From assembly GCA_026397495.1 (NCBI GenBank), contig JAPLUS010000158.1, positions 1 through 8,623 of the forward strand: DNA of 8,623 nt, read 5' to 3'. Below, piece by piece: positions 6,683 through 8,623 of the stretch. This stretch comes from Candidatus Zixiibacteriota bacterium. GTDB taxonomy: Bacteria > Zixibacteria > MSB-5A5 > GN15 > PGXB01. The notes under the pieces are model-generated. The model worked only from the letters and a program-made list of their open reading frames with translations. It made no database searches and was not told the DNA's origin. The position numbers were made by a program, and so were the translations under genes. Numbering within the stretch: position 1 is the stretch's first letter; each line of letters begins with the position of its first letter.

Positions 6683-6708
6683 AAAAAAAGGCGGCCCCGG
6701 CCGCCCTT
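6683..6708 (-). terminator. Strong rho-independent terminator upstream of mreB
   Basis: On the minus strand AAG-GGCGGCC-GG-GGCCGCC is followed by seven T; with a realistic loop this is a 6-bp all-GC stem around CGGG. It is about 290 bases past the malic enzyme stop and after a first terminator, so it would catch readthrough or end a separate minus-strand transcript arising in 6708-6944. Confidence 0.88.
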
Positions 6709-6753
6709 AGAATGGCCAAATGATTACTCCCCACCCAGAGGAAGGGGAAGATC

Positions 6754-6933
6754 ATGAAAATTTTCACGCGCAGTCAGTTCGCTTTGGCGGACTTCTTGAC
6801 TGCAGAATATTCCGTCGGGAAATCCGCCGTGGCGGACCGACGGCGCAAGTTAGACCCCAGTAGGGTAGGTGCCCCGCCGCGGTGGGCAAACACGGGGCTC
6901 GTGCCCTACTTCCTATATTTCGTTATACGTTGA
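6754..6933 (+). CDS. Possible small protein, 59 residues, overlapping a hairpin cluster
   Basis: Plus-strand reading frame from ATG at 6754 to TGA at 6931-6933. It would begin MKIFTRSQFALADFLTAE and end GLVPYFLYFVIR. I do not recognise the product. In its favour, a purine-rich AGAGGAAGGGGAAG lies three bases before the ATG and a hairpin with a short T-run follows the stop (6946-6967). Against it, most of the frame coincides with three GC-rich inverted repeats, which would themselves force the amino acid sequence, no promoter is obvious upstream, and it would be the only plus-strand gene in the window. The middle is basic (DRRRKLDPSR), the end hydrophobic. It may be a real small gene, a relic, or a chance open frame in a repeat element. 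Confidence 0.3.
   Translation: MKIFTRSQFALADFLTAEYSVGKSAVADRRRKLDPSRVGAPPRWANTGLVPYFLYFVIR
6770..6909. repeat. Cluster of three consecutive hairpin-forming inverted repeats
   Basis: Three imperfect palindromes lie within 140 bases. First: GCAGTCA (6770-6776) pairs with TGACTGC (6797-6803). Second: nested, CCGTCGG (6812-6818) with CCGACGG (6837-6843) outside TCCGCC (6823-6828) with GGCGGA (6831-6836), leaving a GAAA bulge. Third: 17-base arms 6860-6876 and 6893-6909 with three mismatches, including GTAGGG/CCCTAC and GCCCCG/CGGGGC, around a 16-base loop. The segment is visibly more GC-rich than neighbouring spacers. It could be an intergenic repeat element of REP or MITE kind, or the folded part of an RNA. 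The window has only one copy, so repetition in the genome cannot be judged here. Confidence 0.65.
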
Positions 6934-6945
6934 ATAGCTACCGAT

Positions 6946-6967
6946 AAAAGCCCAAATGAGGCTTTTT
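6946..6967. terminator. Bidirectional hairpin terminator downstream of the malic enzyme gene
   Basis: AAAAGCC-CAAATGA-GGCTTTTT forms a 7-bp stem with a 7-base loop. It has T-runs in both directions: TTTT on the minus strand, 34 bases after the malic enzyme stop, and TTTTT on the plus strand after the possible small frame ending at 6933. The stem has only three GC pairs, so efficiency may be modest. Confidence 0.7.
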
Positions 6968-6999
6968 CAGCAAACCCCAACGGAATCATCAGATTTTTT

Positions 7000-8451
7000 C
7001 TATTTCACCGCCGTAATGGCCGCTTTCAACGCCTTATTGATCAGCTGCATCGGCGGCTTCTTGATGAATTCCTTTTTCATCATCAGATCAATAAGCTCCC
7101 GCGCCTCTTTTATTGATTTCTTGGTATGGTTGTAGACCTCTTTGGCGGTAAGGGTTCGACGCGCCACACCGTCCTTTATCGCCTGCATCGCAACATCGGT
7201 GGCTAAGGTAGGATAGATATCTTCTTCCATTGTTGGTACGATATAATCCGGTGATAGCCCTCTCTTCTCGGCGTTACGGGCGATAGAATAAGCGGCCTCG
7301 ATGGCCATTTCGTCGGTAACTTTTCTTGCTCGAACAATCAGAGCCCCCTTAAGAATCCCCGGAAATCCGAGGGAATTATTTACCTGATTGGGGAAATCAC
7401 CACGGCCGGTTGCCACTACCATCGCACCCGCTTCCTTGGCAACGTGAGGATATATTTCGGGAACGGTGTTGGCACAAGCAAAAACGATTGCTTTAGGGCC
7501 CATCGCTTTTATCCAGGCCGGCTTCAGCGTATTGGGATCCGACTTTGAAAGAGCAATAAAAACATCGGCTCCTTTCACGGCTATTTCCATACTTTCGGCG
7601 CAATCCGGATTGGTTTGCTCGCAGAGTTCCCATTTTCTGTAGAATCTGAGGTCGGCCTTAATATCTTCTCTCTTCTTGTGAAGAGAACCCTTGGTATCAA
7701 AAATAACCATTTTGTGCGGATCACCTCCCGCTTTCAATATCAGACGGGCGATAGTCGTATTGGAAGCCCCGGCGCCCAGCATCACAATTCGCACTTTGCC
7801 CAAATCCTTGCCCACAACTTTGAGGGCATTAATCAGACCGGCCAGAGTCACGCAGCCGGTCCCCTGAGCATCGTCATGCCAGACAGGGATATCGCAAGTC
7901 TCGCGGAGAGTATCCAGCACTTTATAGCAATTGGGCTGTGAAATATCCTCCAGATTGACCGCTCCGAAACTCGGCTGTAGCATTTTGACAAATTCAATTA
8001 TTTTGTCGGGATCATTGGCACCCTTCTCATTGCGGCTGTCAACGCAGATAGCGGTGGCATCAATCCCGGCCAGATATTTCATCAAGAAAGCTTTCCCTTC
8101 CATTACTCCCAATCCCCCCGAGGGGGTTACGTCGCCATCGCCAAGAACTCGGGTGGAATCAGAAACTACCGCCACCAGATTACCCCGATTGCTTAACTCA
8201 AATGAGGCATCGTAATTATCACGAATGGTCGTCGAAACAATCGAAACGCCGGGCGTATACCAGACATTGAACCAGTTGAATCCATAGAGGCCGGCCTTAG
8301 GAATAGTCATCATCTTGCCACCGTAGAAAGCATGGGCAGAGCGGGATAATTCCTTAAGGAAAATGGTCTGTGCCTTGGCCCGCTGGTCTTTGGTAAGACT
8401 CTTAGGAAAGAGTCCCTGTAAATTATTCAGCGTGATGTCATTTTTTTTCAT
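7000..8451 (-). CDS. Malic enzyme (oxaloacetate-decarboxylating malate dehydrogenase), divergent
   Basis: Converts malate to pyruvate and CO2 with reduction of NAD(P). It has 483 residues, longer than the roughly 400-residue short bacterial type. The malic N-terminal domain (about 55-200) shows WYTPGVSIVS (64-73) with catalytic Tyr65, SDSTRVLGDGDVTPSGGLG (97-115), VMEGKA (116-121) with catalytic Lys120, and metal-site residues in NLEDI (166-170, Glu168 and Asp169) and HDD (192-194). The NAD-binding domain follows (about 215-440) with the Rossmann loop LGAGAS (225-230), Asp252 after the second strand (VIFDTKG), and FPNQVNNSLGFPGILKGAL (353-371), a family signature. Differences from the usual family are GDGDVTPSGG where GLGxxGPxAG is common, and HDDAQGTG where HDDQHGTA is common. 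About 40 extra residues with Lys-rich helices end the protein. The ATG at 8451 has AAAGGG eight bases upstream. Cofactor preference and direction in vivo cannot be told from sequence alone. Confidence 0.93.
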   Translation of the reverse strand: MKKNDITLNNLQGLFPKSLTKDQRAKAQTIFLKELSRSAHAFYGGKMMTIPKAGLYGFNWFNVWYTPGVSIVSTTIRDNYDASFELSNRGNLVAVVSDSTRVLGDGDVTPSGGLGVMEGKAFLMKYLAGIDATAICVDSRNEKGANDPDKIIEFVKMLQPSFGAVNLEDISQPNCYKVLDTLRETCDIPVWHDDAQGTGCVTLAGLINALKVVGKDLGKVRIVMLGAGASNTTIARLILKAGGDPHKMVIFDTKGSLHKKREDIKADLRFYRKWELCEQTNPDCAESMEIAVKGADVFIALSKSDPNTLKPAWIKAMGPKAIVFACANTVPEIYPHVAKEAGAMVVATGRGDFPNQVNNSLGFPGILKGALIVRARKVTDEMAIEAAYSIARNAEKRGLSPDYIVPTMEEDIYPTLATDVAMQAIKDGVARRTLTAKEVYNHTKKSIKEARELIDLMMKKEFIKKPPMQLINKALKAAITAVK

Positions 8452-8513
8452 CAGTTATTCCCTTTAATAGATGAAGGTTGCCATTTGTGTTGGTTATTTA
8501 TTTCACAAGCACC

Positions 8514-8541
8514 AAAATATTAAATCAGAACTTCAAGTCAA
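8514..8541 (-). promoter_or_regulatory. Candidate sigma-70-type promoter of the malic enzyme gene
   Basis: TTGACT (8541-8536), a 16-base spacer and TATTTT (8519-8514) on the minus strand. A start near 8507 would give a leader of about 55 bases before the ATG at 8451. The -35 box sits in CTTGACTT, the same octamer as in the rnr promoter candidate. Confidence 0.45.
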
Positions 8542-8590
8542 GGATATTGGTGAGAATTCTTGATTGGGGCAAAAAAGGAACTATTCATGC

Positions 8591-8615
8591 CTATTTATAA
8601 TGATCTAATAAATAG
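8591..8615. repeat. AT-rich inverted repeat upstream of the malic enzyme promoter
   Basis: CTATTTAT (8591-8598) and ATAAATAG (8608-8615) are perfect 8-base arms around nine bases. It lies about 50 bases upstream of the candidate -35 box. It could be a regulator site or a weak hairpin at the end of a gene beyond the window; AT-rich palindromes also arise by chance. The rest of the 172-base spacer shows no gene. Confidence 0.35.
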
Positions 8616-8623
8616 CTAATATA

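Noticed and set aside
6812..6909. CRISPR array or attachment site in the hairpin cluster
   Set aside because: The palindromes differ from one another in sequence and spacing, there are no direct repeats with spacers, and no integrase, cas gene or tRNA is nearby.
8471..8563. Plus-strand frame of 30 residues beginning MKVAICVGYL in the malic enzyme upstream spacer
   Set aside because: No ribosome binding site, no promoter, no terminator, and it covers the likely malic enzyme promoter on the other strand.

Overview
All clearly supported genes in this 8.6 kb window lie on the minus strand, so transcription runs from high to low coordinates. The organism looks like a Gram-negative bacterium of moderate GC content. 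The window carries MreB, an ECF sigma factor with a membrane anti-sigma factor, two proteins with Sec signal peptides of the periplasmic Spy/CpxP type, and a sigma-54 activator. The overall style (moderate GC, GC-rich palindromes in one spacer, a solitary mreB) would fit a poorly cultured FCB-group or Zixibacteria-like lineage. That placement is an impression, not a demonstrated assignment.

Layout from right to left. (1) 8452-8623 is an upstream spacer with a promoter candidate and an AT-rich inverted repeat. (2) 7000-8451 encodes a divergent malic enzyme, followed by a hairpin terminator at 6946-6967. (3) 6708-6944 is a GC-rich spacer with three consecutive hairpins; a possible 59-codon plus-strand reading frame overlaps them. 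It is bounded at the left by a second minus-strand terminator (6683-6708). (4) 5556-6584 is mreB, starting at TTG and closed by its own terminator (5495-5525), with no mreC or mreD behind it. (5) 3215-5443 is a tight four-gene operon: ECF sigma factor, zinc-binding anti-sigma factor with one membrane helix, and two Spy/CpxP-like secreted proteins, the last very rich in Met. It ends at a strong terminator (3161-3186). (6) 935-3082 is rnr (RNase R), whose stop codon overlaps the start of (7), a sigma-54-type AAA+ activator that runs off the left end (1-938).

The most system-like part is the ECF operon. The sigma factor and anti-sigma factor would form a cytoplasm-to-membrane switch, and the two periplasmic helical proteins could act as chaperones or metal/stress sensors. 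This resembles in plan, but not in detail, the CnrYXH and Zra/Cpx periplasmic sensing systems. Other points worth attention are the activator's degenerate receiver domain and GAFTGS loop, two genes (rnr and the sigma factor) whose -10-like boxes sit so close to the ATG that leaderless transcripts are plausible, and the unexplained hairpin cluster between the malic enzyme and mreB.
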